Of a stretch of DNA of 55,798 nucleotides, positions 7,127-18,132 are shown in pieces. Position 1 is the first letter of the stretch. Every line of letters begins with the position of its first letter. The notes below the pieces were generated by a model, which saw only the letters and a program-made list of their open reading frames with translations, searched no databases and was not told the origin of the DNA. Location of the stretch: the NCBI RefSeq assembly GCF_001428825.1, contig NZ_LMIT01000015.1:216417-272214 (forward strand), read 5' to 3'. The DNA is from Nocardioides sp. Root240. Lineage in GTDB: Bacteria; Actinomycetota; Actinomycetes; Propionibacteriales; Nocardioidaceae. A program made the translations under genes and the position numbers.

Positions 7127-8386
7127 ACGAGTCCCCGCTTCCGATCCCTCGCCCACCACAACTACCGCCTCTACTTCGCCGGCAGCCTCGTCTCCAACGT
7201 CGGGACCTGGATGCAGCGGGTCGCCCAGGACTGGCTGGTCCTGACCATCCCGGGCAACGGAGGCACCGCGCTCGGCATCACGACCGGGCTGCAGTTCCTG
7301 CCGGTCCTGCTCCTCTCGCCGTACGCCGGCGTGGTCGCGGACCGCTTCTCCAAGCGCCGCCTGCTCCAGGTGACGCAGACCGTGATGGCCCTCGCCGCGC
7401 TCGCCCTCGGCGCGATCGCCGCGTCCGGCGCAGCGGAGACCTGGCACGTCTACCTGCTGGCCTTCGTGTTCGGCATCGGCGCCGCCTTCGACGCGCCCGC
7501 GCGCCAGGCCTTCGTGTCCGAGATGGTCGGGCCCGACGACGTCGCCAACGCGGTCAGCCTCAACTCCGCGGCGTTCAACACCGCCCGCATGGTCGGCCCC
7601 GGCATCGCCGGCCTGCTGATCGGCATCGGCGGGGGAGGGATGCGCGCGACCGGCTGGGTGATCCTCGCGAACGCCGTGTCGTACGCCGCCGTGATCCTCC
7701 AGCTGCGCCGGATGGACCCCGACGAGCTGCAGTCCCCGCGACCGGTGGCCCGCGAGCCGGGCATGCTGCGCGCCGGTGTGGCCTACGTGCGCACCCAGCC
7801 CAAGATGGTCATGATCCTGGTGCTGGTCTTCTTCGTCGGCACGTTCGGGATGAACTTCCAGCTCACCTCGGCGCTCATGGCCACCGAGGTCTTCGGCAAG
7901 GGCGCCGAGGAGTACGGCGTCCTCGGCTCCTTCCTCGCGATCGGCTCGCTGAGCGGCGCCCTGCTCGCCGCCGGCCGCGCCCGGGTCCGGGTCCGGCTGC
8001 TGATGGGGGCGGCCGTCGCGTTCGGGCTGCTCGAGGTCGTGGCGGGCTTCGCGCCGTCGTACCTGCTGTTCGTGCTGGTCTGCCCGCTGCTCGGTCTCTC
8101 GGTCATCACGGTCATGAACTCCTGCAACGCGCTGCTCCAGGTCGAGTCCGACCCGGCCTTCCGCGGCCGCGTCATGGCGATCTACATGACCATCGTGATG
8201 GGCGGCACGCCCCTCGGCTCGCCCTTCATCGGCTGGATCGGCGACACGTACGGCGCCCGCTGGACCCTCGTCGTCGGGGGAGTTCTCGTGCTGGTCGGCG
8301 TCGGCCTGGCCGTGCTGGTCGGGGTCGTCGCCCGCCGCGGGTCCCCGCGCGCGGTGAGGTCCGCGCCTGCCATGCTGCCCCTGTGA
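7127..8386 (+). CDS. MFS transporter, EntS/MFS_3-like, apparent ACG start
   Basis: About 419 residues with 10-12 membrane helices. The N-terminus FRSLAHHNYRLYFAGSLVS and the GTWMQRVAQDWLV motif are typical of EntS-like MFS_3 exporters, often linked to MarR regulators. The start is odd: a perfect AAGGAG (7116-7121) is followed after 5 nt by ACG (7127), where homologues would begin Met-Ser-Pro-Arg-Phe. No in-frame ATG, GTG or TTG lies nearby; candidates are the distant in-frame GTG near 6971 inside marR or ATG near 7211 after helix 1. Either a rare ACG initiation or a base change from ATG. The stop overlaps the next gene by 4 nt. Confidence 0.85.
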   Translation, partial: TSPRFRSLAHHNYRLYFAGSLVSNVGTWMQRVAQDWLVLTIPGNGGTALGITTGLQFLPVLLLSPYAGVVADRFSKRRLLQVTQTVMALAALALGAIAASGAAETWHVYLLAFVFGIGAAFDAPARQAFVSEMVGPDDVANAVSLNSAAFNTARMVGPGIAGLLIGIGGGGMRATGWVILANAVSYAAVILQLRRMDPDELQSPRPVAREPGMLRAGVAYVRTQPKMVMILVLVFFVGTFGMNFQLTSALMATEVFGKGAEEYGVLGSFLAIGSLSGALLAAGRARVRVRLLMGAAVAFGLLEVVAGFAPSYLLFVLVCPLLGLSVITVMNSCNALLQVESDPAFRGRVMAIYMTIVMGGTPLGSPFIGWIGDTYGARWTLVVGGVLVLVGVGLAVLVGVVARRGSPRAVRSAPAMLPL

Positions 8387-9840
8387 GCTCAGCGCAGATC
8401 GCCCCCGGCAGCAACCCGATCGACCGCTGGTTCCGGATCTCCGAGCGAGGCTCCAGCCTCGGCCAGGAGGTCCGGGGCGGCGTGGTCACCTTCTTCACGA
8501 TGGCCTACATCGTCGTCCTCAACCCGTTGATCCTCGGCTACGCCGTCGACGCCGACGGGCAGTTCCTCGGGGGCGGCGACAAGCCGAACCTGGCCGCGAT
8601 CGCGGCGGGCACCGCGCTCGTCGCGGGCGTGCTGACGATCCTGATGGGCGTGGTGGCCAACTACCCGCTCGCCCTCGCGACCGGGCTCGGCCTCAACGCC
8701 TTCCTGGCCTTCTCGGTCGCGAGCCAGATGACCTGGGCCGACGCGATGGGCCTGGTCGTGATCGAGGGTGTCCTGATCCTGGTCCTGGTCCTCACCGGCT
8801 TCCGGACGGCCGTGTTCCGGGCCGTGCCCGCGCAGCTCAAGGTCGCGATCTCGGTCGGCATCGGCCTGTTCATCGCCCTCATCGGCTTCGTCGACGCGGG
8901 CGTGGTCAAGCGGATCCCGGACGCCGCGCTGACGACCGTCCCGGTCCAGCTCGGCGCCGACGGCAACCTCAGCGGCTGGCCGGTCCTCGTCTTCATCGTC
9001 GGCCTGCTGCTGATGCTCGCCCTGTGGGTGCGCAAGGTGCGTGGCGCGATCCTGATCTCGATCGTGGTGATGACGATCGTCGCGGTGGTCGTCGAGGCGA
9101 TCGGTGACCTCGGACGCGCCTCGGAGAAGGCCGGCGGCTGGTCGCTCACCGTCCCGGCCTGGCCCGACAGGTTCCACGCCCCCGACTTCGGCACGCTCGG
9201 CGAGTTCAACCTGCTCGGCTCCTGGGACCGGGTCGGCGTCGTCGCGGTGCTGCTGCTCGTCTTCTCGCTGCTGCTCGCCGACTTCTTCGACACCATGGGC
9301 ACGATGACGGCGATCGGTGCGGAGGCGAACCTGCTCGACGAGGAGGGCATGCCGCCGAACGCGGAGCGGATCCTGGTCGTCGACTCGATCGCCGCGATCG
9401 CCGGCGGCGCCGCGGGCGTGTCGTCGAACACCTCCTACATCGAGTCGGCCTCGGGCGTCGGCGAGGGCGCGCGTACCGGCCTGGCCTCGGTCGTGACCGG
9501 CCTGCTGTTCCTCGTGACGATCTTCCTGTCGCCGCTCGTGGCGATGATCCCGTCGGAGGCGGCGGTCCCGGCGCTGGTGCTCGTGGGCTTCTTGATGATG
9601 CAGCAGATCACCGGCATCTCCTGGGACGACCCGGAGATCGCCATCCCGGCCTTCCTGACGATCGTGCTGATGCCGTTCACCTACTCGATCACGGTGGGGA
9701 TCGGGGCCGGTTTCGTGACCTACGCCGTGCTCAAGGTGGTGCGCGGGAAGGCCCGGGAGCTGCACCCGCTCCTGTGGGTGGTGGCCGGTCTGTTCGTGGT
9801 CTACTTCGCCATCGACCCCATCACGCGCTGGCTCACCTGA
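8383..9840 (+). CDS. NCS2 family permease (AzgA/PbuG-like purine transporter)
   Basis: A 485-residue permease with the markers of the AzgA-like branch of the NCS2 nucleobase transporters: GGVVTFFTMAYIVVLNP near the N-terminus, GLGLNAFLAF in helix 3, FFDTMGTMTA, and SSNTSYIESASGVGEGARTG in helix 10. This branch imports adenine, guanine or hypoxanthine by proton symport; the exact base is not readable here. The GTG start overlaps the MFS stop (GTGA), so the two are coupled. Confidence 0.88.
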   Translation: MSSAQIAPGSNPIDRWFRISERGSSLGQEVRGGVVTFFTMAYIVVLNPLILGYAVDADGQFLGGGDKPNLAAIAAGTALVAGVLTILMGVVANYPLALATGLGLNAFLAFSVASQMTWADAMGLVVIEGVLILVLVLTGFRTAVFRAVPAQLKVAISVGIGLFIALIGFVDAGVVKRIPDAALTTVPVQLGADGNLSGWPVLVFIVGLLLMLALWVRKVRGAILISIVVMTIVAVVVEAIGDLGRASEKAGGWSLTVPAWPDRFHAPDFGTLGEFNLLGSWDRVGVVAVLLLVFSLLLADFFDTMGTMTAIGAEANLLDEEGMPPNAERILVVDSIAAIAGGAAGVSSNTSYIESASGVGEGARTGLASVVTGLLFLVTIFLSPLVAMIPSEAAVPALVLVGFLMMQQITGISWDDPEIAIPAFLTIVLMPFTYSITVGIGAGFVTYAVLKVVRGKARELHPLLWVVAGLFVVYFAIDPITRWLT

Positions 9841-9873
9841 TCGCGAGCGCGTTTCCGACTGCTGCTCGGCATT

Positions 9874-9902
9874 TTGACCGGCCTGTGGGCGGCCGGTAAT
9901 CT
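9874..9902 (+). promoter_or_regulatory. Promoter of the str operon
   Basis: TTGACC (9874-9879) and TAATCT (9897-9902) are separated by 17 bp, a good vegetative-sigma promoter. The transcript would carry a 5' leader of about 155 nt before rpsL. Confidence 0.7.
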
Positions 9903-10064
9903 CGATTCTCGTGTCTGGGGCTACCCGGCACGTCGCGCATGCCCTCAGGCCAACCCCCGATCGGACGGGTTGCGGCAGGGGATCCAGCATCCGGCACAGC
10001 ACGAGCATCACCCCGAGTCCGGCATGGCGCTGGACCGAGAAAAGACCGAGAGGGAAGCACAAGA

Positions 10065-10439
10065 GTGCCCACCATTAACCAGCTGGTCCGCAAGGGCCGC
10101 CAGGACAAGGCGTCCAAGACGAAGACGCCTGCCCTGAAGGGTTCGCCCCAGCGACGCGGTGTGTGCACCCGCGTCTACACCACCACCCCCAAGAAGCCGA
10201 ACTCCGCCCTCCGCAAGGTCGCCCGCGTGCGCCTGAGCAGCGGCGTCGAGGTCACCGCCTACATCCCGGGTGAGGGTCACAACCTGCAGGAGCACTCGAT
10301 CGTGCTCGTCCGCGGCGGTCGTGTGAAGGACCTGCCCGGTGTTCGCTACAAGGTCATCCGCGGCGCGCTCGACACGCAGGCCGTGAAGAACCGTAAGCAG
10401 GCTCGCAGCCGCTACGGCGCCAAGAAGGAGAAGAGCTGA
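10065..10439 (+). CDS. rpsL: 30S ribosomal protein S12
   Basis: 124 residues, the standard length, starting at GTG 10065 (N-terminus PTINQLVRKG) after a GAGGGA site. S12 lies at the decoding centre of the small subunit and controls accuracy. The segment TTTPKKPNSALRK carries Lys43, and GRVKDLPG carries Lys88; both are the wild-type residues of streptomycin-sensitive strains. First gene of rpsL-rpsG-fusA-tuf, 1 nt before rpsG. Confidence 0.98.
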   Translation: MPTINQLVRKGRQDKASKTKTPALKGSPQRRGVCTRVYTTTPKKPNSALRKVARVRLSSGVEVTAYIPGEGHNLQEHSIVLVRGGRVKDLPGVRYKVIRGALDTQAVKNRKQARSRYGAKKEKS

Positions 10440-10440
10440 C

Positions 10441-10911
10441 ATGCCGCGCAAGGGCCCCGCTCCGAAGCGCCCCATCGACGTCGACCCGGTCTACGGTTCG
10501 CAGCTGGTCAGCCAGCTGGTGTCGAAGGTGCTCCAGGACGGCAAGAAGCAGGTTGCTCAGCGGATCGTGTACGCCGCTCTCGAGGGCACCCGTGAGAAGA
10601 CCGGCACCGACCCGGTGATCACCCTCAAGCGTGCGCTCGACAACGTGCGCCCCGCGCTCGAGGTCAAGTCCCGCCGCGTCGGTGGCGCGACCTACCAGGT
10701 CCCGGTCGAGGTCAAGGGCAACCGCGGCACGACCCTCTCGCTGCGCTGGCTCGTGGGCTACGCCCAGGAGCGTCGTGAGAAGACCATGGCCGAGCGCCTC
10801 CAGAACGAGATCCTCGACGCTGCCAACGGCCTCGGTGCCGCGGTGAAGAAGCGCGAGGACACCCACAAGATGGCCGAGTCCAACAAGGCCTTCGCTCACT
10901 ACCGCTGGTGA
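10441..10911 (+). CDS. rpsG: 30S ribosomal protein S7
   Basis: 156 residues, typical for bacterial S7, with the conserved N-terminus MPRKGPAPKR and the LRWLVGYAQERREKTMAERL region. S7 nucleates assembly of the head of the 30S subunit and contacts tRNA at the exit site. It follows rpsL after one base and is followed by a hairpin before fusA. Confidence 0.98.
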   Translation: MPRKGPAPKRPIDVDPVYGSQLVSQLVSKVLQDGKKQVAQRIVYAALEGTREKTGTDPVITLKRALDNVRPALEVKSRRVGGATYQVPVEVKGNRGTTLSLRWLVGYAQERREKTMAERLQNEILDAANGLGAAVKKREDTHKMAESNKAFAHYRW

Positions 10912-10917
10912 CCACCC

Positions 10918-10945
10918 GTACGGCGGAGCTCCGGCTCCGCCGTAC
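10918..10945 (+). terminator. Perfect hairpin between rpsG and fusA
   Basis: GTACGGCGGAGC and its exact reverse complement flank a TCCG loop, giving a 12-bp GC-rich stem starting 7 nt after the rpsG stop. There is no T tract, so it is more likely a partial attenuator or RNA-processing and stability element than a full terminator. Confidence 0.55.
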
Positions 10946-10985
10946 GACACCTGCTCATCCCCAAACCTAAGGAACGCTGACTCAC

Positions 10986-13109
<2,124 letters not shown>

Positions 13110-13190
13110 CCTCCGGGTCACTCTCTCGCGTGCCCTCGGCGCAGCACCCTTCCAGTACGAGTCAAGTAACAATCCCAGGAGGAGCCAGCA

Positions 13191-14384
<1,194 letters not shown>

Positions 14385-14400
14385 TCTGACCTGCTTCGGG

Positions 14401-14432
14401 GAGGCCCCCGCACCTTCGGGTGCGGGGGCCTC
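14401..14432 (+). terminator. Terminator hairpin after tuf
   Basis: A perfect 14-bp stem (GAGGCCCCCGCACC and its complement) capped by a TTCG tetraloop, 16 nt after the tuf stop. Only a short T-containing stretch follows, as is common in high-GC actinobacteria. Closes the str operon. Confidence 0.85.
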
Positions 14433-14489
14433 CTGCATTTCACTGCACCGGATTTCCGGCGGGACCGCCCGAGTCGGGAGAATGGCCGG

Positions 14490-15233
14490 GTGAACGACGA
14501 GCAGGACCAGGCGGGCGGCGTACGCCCGGCACGACCGCACCACAAGCTGACCGACGACGGACGGCGGGTGCGCGAGGTCCTGACCTACGCGCGGCGGGGG
14601 AGCCGGTTCACGCCGAAGCAGCAGGCCGCCTGGGACGGGTACGCCGACCGGTGGGTCATCCCGGACGCGGCCGTCGACGCTCCGGACTTCAGCTGGGCGC
14701 AGTGGTTCGGCCGCGAGGCGCCGCTGGTCGTCGAGATCGGTGGTGGCGTCGGCGAGGCGACGGCGGCGCTGGCCGCCGCCCGGCCCGAGGTCAACGTGCT
14801 GGCGCTCGAGGTCTGGCTTCCGGGTGTGGCCGAGGGCCTGGGGCGTGTGGCGGAGGCCGGCGCGACCAACGTCCGCTTCTCCAGTGTCGACGCGGTGTGG
14901 ACCCTCGAGCACCTGGTCGCGGAGGGCAGCATCAGCGAGCTGTGGACCTTCTTCCCGGACCCGTGGCACAAGACCCGCCACCACAAGCGCCGTCTCGTCA
15001 ACGAGGAGCACTCCCGGCTGGTCGCCTCGCGGCTGGCGCCCGGCGCGCTGTGGCGGCTGGCGACCGACTGGGCCGAGTACGCCGACCAGATGGTCGAGGT
15101 GCTCGACGCGGAGCCGCAGCTCGAGGGCGGGATCGTGGAGCGCTGGGCGGAGCGGCCGGTCACGAAATTCGAGCGCAAGGGCCTCGCGAAGGAGCGCACG
15201 ATCACGGACCTGGCGTACCGACGCGTCACCTGA
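14490..15233 (+). CDS. trmB: tRNA (guanine-N7)-methyltransferase
   Basis: A 247-residue TrmB-family enzyme that makes 7-methylguanosine at tRNA position 46 using S-adenosylmethionine. Motif I is VVEIGGGVGEAT, and the family signature FFPDPWHKTRHHKRRL (~residues 154-169) is intact. The SAM acidic residue is in LALEV. The GTG start at 14490 has no clear Shine-Dalgarno. Monocistronic by layout, after the tuf terminator. Confidence 0.93.
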   Translation: MNDEQDQAGGVRPARPHHKLTDDGRRVREVLTYARRGSRFTPKQQAAWDGYADRWVIPDAAVDAPDFSWAQWFGREAPLVVEIGGGVGEATAALAAARPEVNVLALEVWLPGVAEGLGRVAEAGATNVRFSSVDAVWTLEHLVAEGSISELWTFFPDPWHKTRHHKRRLVNEEHSRLVASRLAPGALWRLATDWAEYADQMVEVLDAEPQLEGGIVERWAERPVTKFERKGLAKERTITDLAYRRVT

Positions 15234-15337
15234 CATTAACTTTCGGCGTGCGGCGTGGCGCCCGGATCGGTTTGGGGCCCGGGCGTACTTTCCGAGCAGT
15301 GGCAGGTGGGGAAGCCGGCCACATCGGGAGGCCCGAC

Positions 15338-15382
15338 GTGAACCATCACGACTGCGCAACCCGGTCCGTCCACAAGGAATAG
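15338..15382 (+). CDS. Candidate 14-codon leader ORF upstream of phoH
   Basis: GTG 15338 follows GGGAGG (15326-15331) at the ideal 6-nt spacing and opens a frame of 14 codons rich in His, Asn and Cys, ending in TAG at 15382, 47 nt before phoH. It is too short for coding statistics. It could be a leader peptide or chance; the rest of 15234-15429 shows nothing else I recognise. Confidence 0.25.
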   Translation: MNHHDCATRSVHKE

Positions 15383-15429
15383 GGCCGGGGCGGCCCTGGC
15401 GGGTGCGCGCGGTCCGGTGAGGTTGAGTC

Positions 15430-16761
15430 GTGGGATCCATTCACGATGGGGCACAGGCCAGCACGCAGCGCCGTACGTACGTCCTCGACACCAGCGTCCT
15501 GCTGGCCGACCCCGCCGCCCTGCGCCGGTTCGAGGAGCACGAGGTCGTGCTCCCGGTGGTCGTGATCACCGAGCTCGAGGCGAAGAGGCACCACCCCGAG
15601 CTCGGCTACTTCGCGCGCAGCGCGCTCCGCTCGCTCGACGAGCTGCGCGTCAGCCACGGCCGGCTCGACACGCCCGTCCCCGTGGGTGAGGACGGCGGCT
15701 CCGTGCGCGTCGAGCTCAACCACACCGATGCCGCGTCGTTGCCGTCGGGCTTCCGGCTCGGGGACAACGACACCCGGATCCTGGCGGTCGCGCGCAACCT
15801 GGCCGACGAGGGGCACCAGGTCACCCTGGTCTCCAAGGACCTGCCGATGCGGATCAAGGCGTCGGCGGTCGGTCTGGACGCCGAGGAGTACCGCGGCGAG
15901 GCGATCAGCGACTCCGACACGGGCTACTCCGGCATGGCGGAGGTCGAGGTGGCCGCCGCCGACCTCGACGAGCTGTACGACGACGGCACCCTCGACCTCG
16001 CCGACGCCCGCGAGCTGCCGTGCCACACCGGCCTGGTCCTGCTCTCCGAGCGGGGCACGGCGCTGGGCCGGGTCGGTCCCGACAAGCAGGTCCACCTGGT
16101 GCGGGGCGACCGCGAGGCGTTCGGCATCCACGGCCGCAGCGCCGAGCAGCGCATCGCCCTCGAGCTGCTCCTCGACCCCGACGTCGGCATCGTGTCCCTC
16201 GGCGGCCGCGCCGGCACCGGCAAGTCCGCGCTCGCGCTCTGCGCCGGCCTGGAGGCGGTGATGGAGCGCCAGCAGCACAAGAAGGTCGTGGTGTTCCGCC
16301 CGCTGTTCGCCGTCGGCGGCCAGGAGCTCGGCTACCTGCCGGGCTCGGAGTCGGAGAAGATGTCGCCCTGGGGCCAGGCCGTGTTCGACACCCTCGGCGC
16401 CCTCACCTCGCGCGACGTCGTCGACGAGATCCTCGACCGCGGCATGCTCGAGGTCCTCCCGCTGACCCACATCCGCGGTCGCTCGCTGCACGACTCCTTC
16501 GTGATCGTCGACGAGGCGCAGTCACTCGAGCGCAACGTGCTGCTCACGGTGCTCTCCCGCATCGGTGCGAACTCCAAGGTCGTGCTCACCCACGACGTCG
16601 CCCAGCGCGACAACCTCCGCGTCGGGCGCCACGACGGCATCGTCGCCGTGGTGGAGAAGCTCAAGGGCCACCCGCTGTTCTCCCACGTCACGTTGACCCG
16701 GTCCGAGCGCTCCCCGATCGCCGCGCTCGTCACCGAGATGCTGGAGAACGTCGTCGTCTGA
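15430..16761 (+). CDS. PhoH family protein with N-terminal PIN domain (PhoH2-like)
   Basis: 443 residues in two parts. Residues ~15-150 are a PIN nuclease domain with acidic residues in LDTS, ITELEAK and GDNDTRI. Residues ~225-443 are a PhoH ATPase with Walker A GRAGTGKSAL and Walker B FVIVDEAQ. Proteins with this architecture (PhoH2) act as ATP-dependent RNA helicase/RNases in mycobacteria, where a small upstream antitoxin gene is known; here only a 14-codon ORF precedes it. GTG start at 15430. The stop is immediately followed by repeat copy 1. Confidence 0.88.
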   Translation: MGSIHDGAQASTQRRTYVLDTSVLLADPAALRRFEEHEVVLPVVVITELEAKRHHPELGYFARSALRSLDELRVSHGRLDTPVPVGEDGGSVRVELNHTDAASLPSGFRLGDNDTRILAVARNLADEGHQVTLVSKDLPMRIKASAVGLDAEEYRGEAISDSDTGYSGMAEVEVAAADLDELYDDGTLDLADARELPCHTGLVLLSERGTALGRVGPDKQVHLVRGDREAFGIHGRSAEQRIALELLLDPDVGIVSLGGRAGTGKSALALCAGLEAVMERQQHKKVVVFRPLFAVGGQELGYLPGSESEKMSPWGQAVFDTLGALTSRDVVDEILDRGMLEVLPLTHIRGRSLHDSFVIVDEAQSLERNVLLTVLSRIGANSKVVLTHDVAQRDNLRVGRHDGIVAVVEKLKGHPLFSHVTLTRSERSPIAALVTEMLENVVV

Positions 16762-16820
16762 GGGGTTGCGCCGGCTTGCGTCATAGGCTCCGTGGGCTCC
16801 AGCCCACGGAGCCAATGACG
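16762..16820 (+). repeat. Palindromic repeat, copy 1 (plus orientation)
   Basis: A 17-nt arm starting GGGGTTGC, immediately after the phoH TGA, then a 42-bp near-perfect palindrome (16779-16820: 20-bp arms, CC centre, one mismatch). Similarity to copy 3 continues for about 18 bp (to ~16838). It lies between two convergent genes, so its hairpin may also end both transcripts. Confidence 0.85.
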
Positions 16821-16842
16821 TTACGTCCGTTGCTTCGCCCGG

Positions 16843-17805
16843 TCAGGCCGCACGGCGGCCCGCGGCACCAAGCAGGGCATTTGCGATCTGGGCGAAGAAC
16901 TCATCCGGCCTCAGGCGCAGACCGAGCAGCGGCAGCCGCAGCACCACGTCGCCGGAGAGGGTGAGGGCGTTCTGGCGGAGTGCATCGGCGACGACGTTCT
17001 CCGCCCAGGTGTGGTGGATGCCGTCGATCTCGACCACCACACCCAGCTCCGGCCAGTAGAGGTCGAGGTAGTAGCGGCCGCGGTCGTCCCGGCGGAGCAC
17101 CTGCTGCGACGGGGGTGGCAGGCCGCGACGACGCAGCTCGGCCACGACGTCGAGCTCGCCGAGCGAGCGCGCACCGTCGAGCAGGTCGTTCACCGCCGTG
17201 TGCAGCAGGGCCCTGCGCCGGTCGCGAAGGATGCGGATCGCCTGTTGCCCGATCGCCTCGGGGGTCGTGAGCCCCTGTTGGACGGCGAGCGTCAGGACGT
17301 ACATCGCCTCACGGTCCGACCGTGCCCACAGGAACGCGCGGACGGCCGCCACCTCGGGACGGGTGCGGGGGACGCCACTCGGCGCCCGGTCCGTCGCACA
17401 CCAGCGCCGCGTCTGCCGGACGTCGAACTGTGCCGTACGACGAGCCATCACGCCGCGCGGCACGGAGACGCGTAGCCGGTCCAGCTCGAACCGCTTCAGG
17501 CCGGAGGCGACGAGCGAGGTGGCTCCGTCGAGCAGGGCGTTCGCGCCGCCCTGGAACACCGCGGCCCACAGGAGCCCCTCGAGTCCGACCGGGCCGGAGT
17601 GCAGTGCGATCGTCTGGTCGCCGATCCGTTGCCACCGCTCGGCCCGGAGGTGGGCGCGGACCTCCCAGCGAGTGACGCGCAGCCGGTACAGCTGCCGGCG
17701 CGACACGACGCCACCCTGATCCGAAGCGAGCTCGCGAAGTGCCGAGGTGCGCGGGTCGTCGAGAGTGGCGACGTAGGCGCGCCGGTATCGGAACGGTGTG
17801 CTCAT
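16843..17805 (-). CDS. AbiEi-like N-terminal domain plus DUF559 endonuclease-like domain
   Basis: 320 residues. The N-terminus (~residues 20-60) resembles the helix-turn-helix of AbiEi-type antitoxins (GGVVSRRQLYRLRVTRWEVR). The C-terminus (~235-320) has a Vsr/DUF559-like PD-(D/E)xK nuclease core, YYLDLYWPELGVVVEIDGIHH, with the expected acidic residues. Such proteins are common and highly variable in Nocardioides and relatives; their role is unproven and no toxin gene is adjacent. The gene is bracketed by inverted repeat copies 1 and 2, hinting that it could move or have moved as a unit (inference). Confidence 0.8.
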   Translation of the reverse strand: MSTPFRYRRAYVATLDDPRTSALRELASDQGGVVSRRQLYRLRVTRWEVRAHLRAERWQRIGDQTIALHSGPVGLEGLLWAAVFQGGANALLDGATSLVASGLKRFELDRLRVSVPRGVMARRTAQFDVRQTRRWCATDRAPSGVPRTRPEVAAVRAFLWARSDREAMYVLTLAVQQGLTTPEAIGQQAIRILRDRRRALLHTAVNDLLDGARSLGELDVVAELRRRGLPPPSQQVLRRDDRGRYYLDLYWPELGVVVEIDGIHHTWAENVVADALRQNALTLSGDVVLRLPLLGLRLRPDEFFAQIANALLGAAGRRAA

Positions 17806-17914
17806 GTCGCCGAGGATGATCCGCGGCAGGCATCGCTCTCGACGGCTGACGGCGAGCCTGTGGACGACCGACCGGGACGTCGCATCGGTGGACAGCCGCG
17901 GGTCATCGCTGCAA

Positions 17915-17973
17915 CGTCATAGGCTCCGTGGGCTCCAGCCCACGGAGCCTATGACGCAAGCTCCGGCAACCCC
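17915..17973 (-). repeat. Palindromic repeat, copy 2 (minus orientation)
   Basis: A 42-bp perfect palindrome (17915-17956, 20-bp arms with 2-bp centre), with the 17-nt GGGGTTGC arm on the right (17957-17973, minus strand). Spacing and sequence match copies 1 and 3. It lies 110 bp upstream of the DUF559 gene start and within the leader of the transglycosylase gene. It accounts for part of the 327-bp gene-free stretch 17806-18132. Confidence 0.88.
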
Positions 17974-18132
17974 TTCTCCCGGGGCCGATGTGACGCAAGG
18001 TGCGCACGAGATCAGAGTGGTTGAAACCGGCCGGGGGAGAACTGCGGTTCGGTTTGCACGGGGCTCGGCCGTCAGGCAGGGTGGAGGCTGGCCACCGGCG
18101 GTGAAGACAACGGTGTCGGGCCCGATCGGGCG
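17974..18132 (+). other. Gene-free leader of the transglycosylase gene; possible structured RNA
   Basis: The stretch 17806-18132 has no gene. After repeat copy 2, the segment ~18009-18090 contains ATCAGAG, CGGGGGA and CCGTCAG in the order seen in ydaO-type c-di-AMP riboswitches, which often precede cell-wall hydrolase genes in actinobacteria. The spacing is much shorter than the usual aptamer and the middle blocks are not evident, so this is only a candidate. Confidence 0.2.

Noticed and set aside
8389..10062. A 557-codon minus-strand frame opposite the NCS2 permease
   Set aside because: Arg/His/Asp-rich shadow of a conserved membrane protein.
17981..17999. A further CTTGCGTCA-like half site just after repeat copy 2
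   Set aside because: Only about 9 bp match the repeat arm and the palindrome is absent; likely chance.
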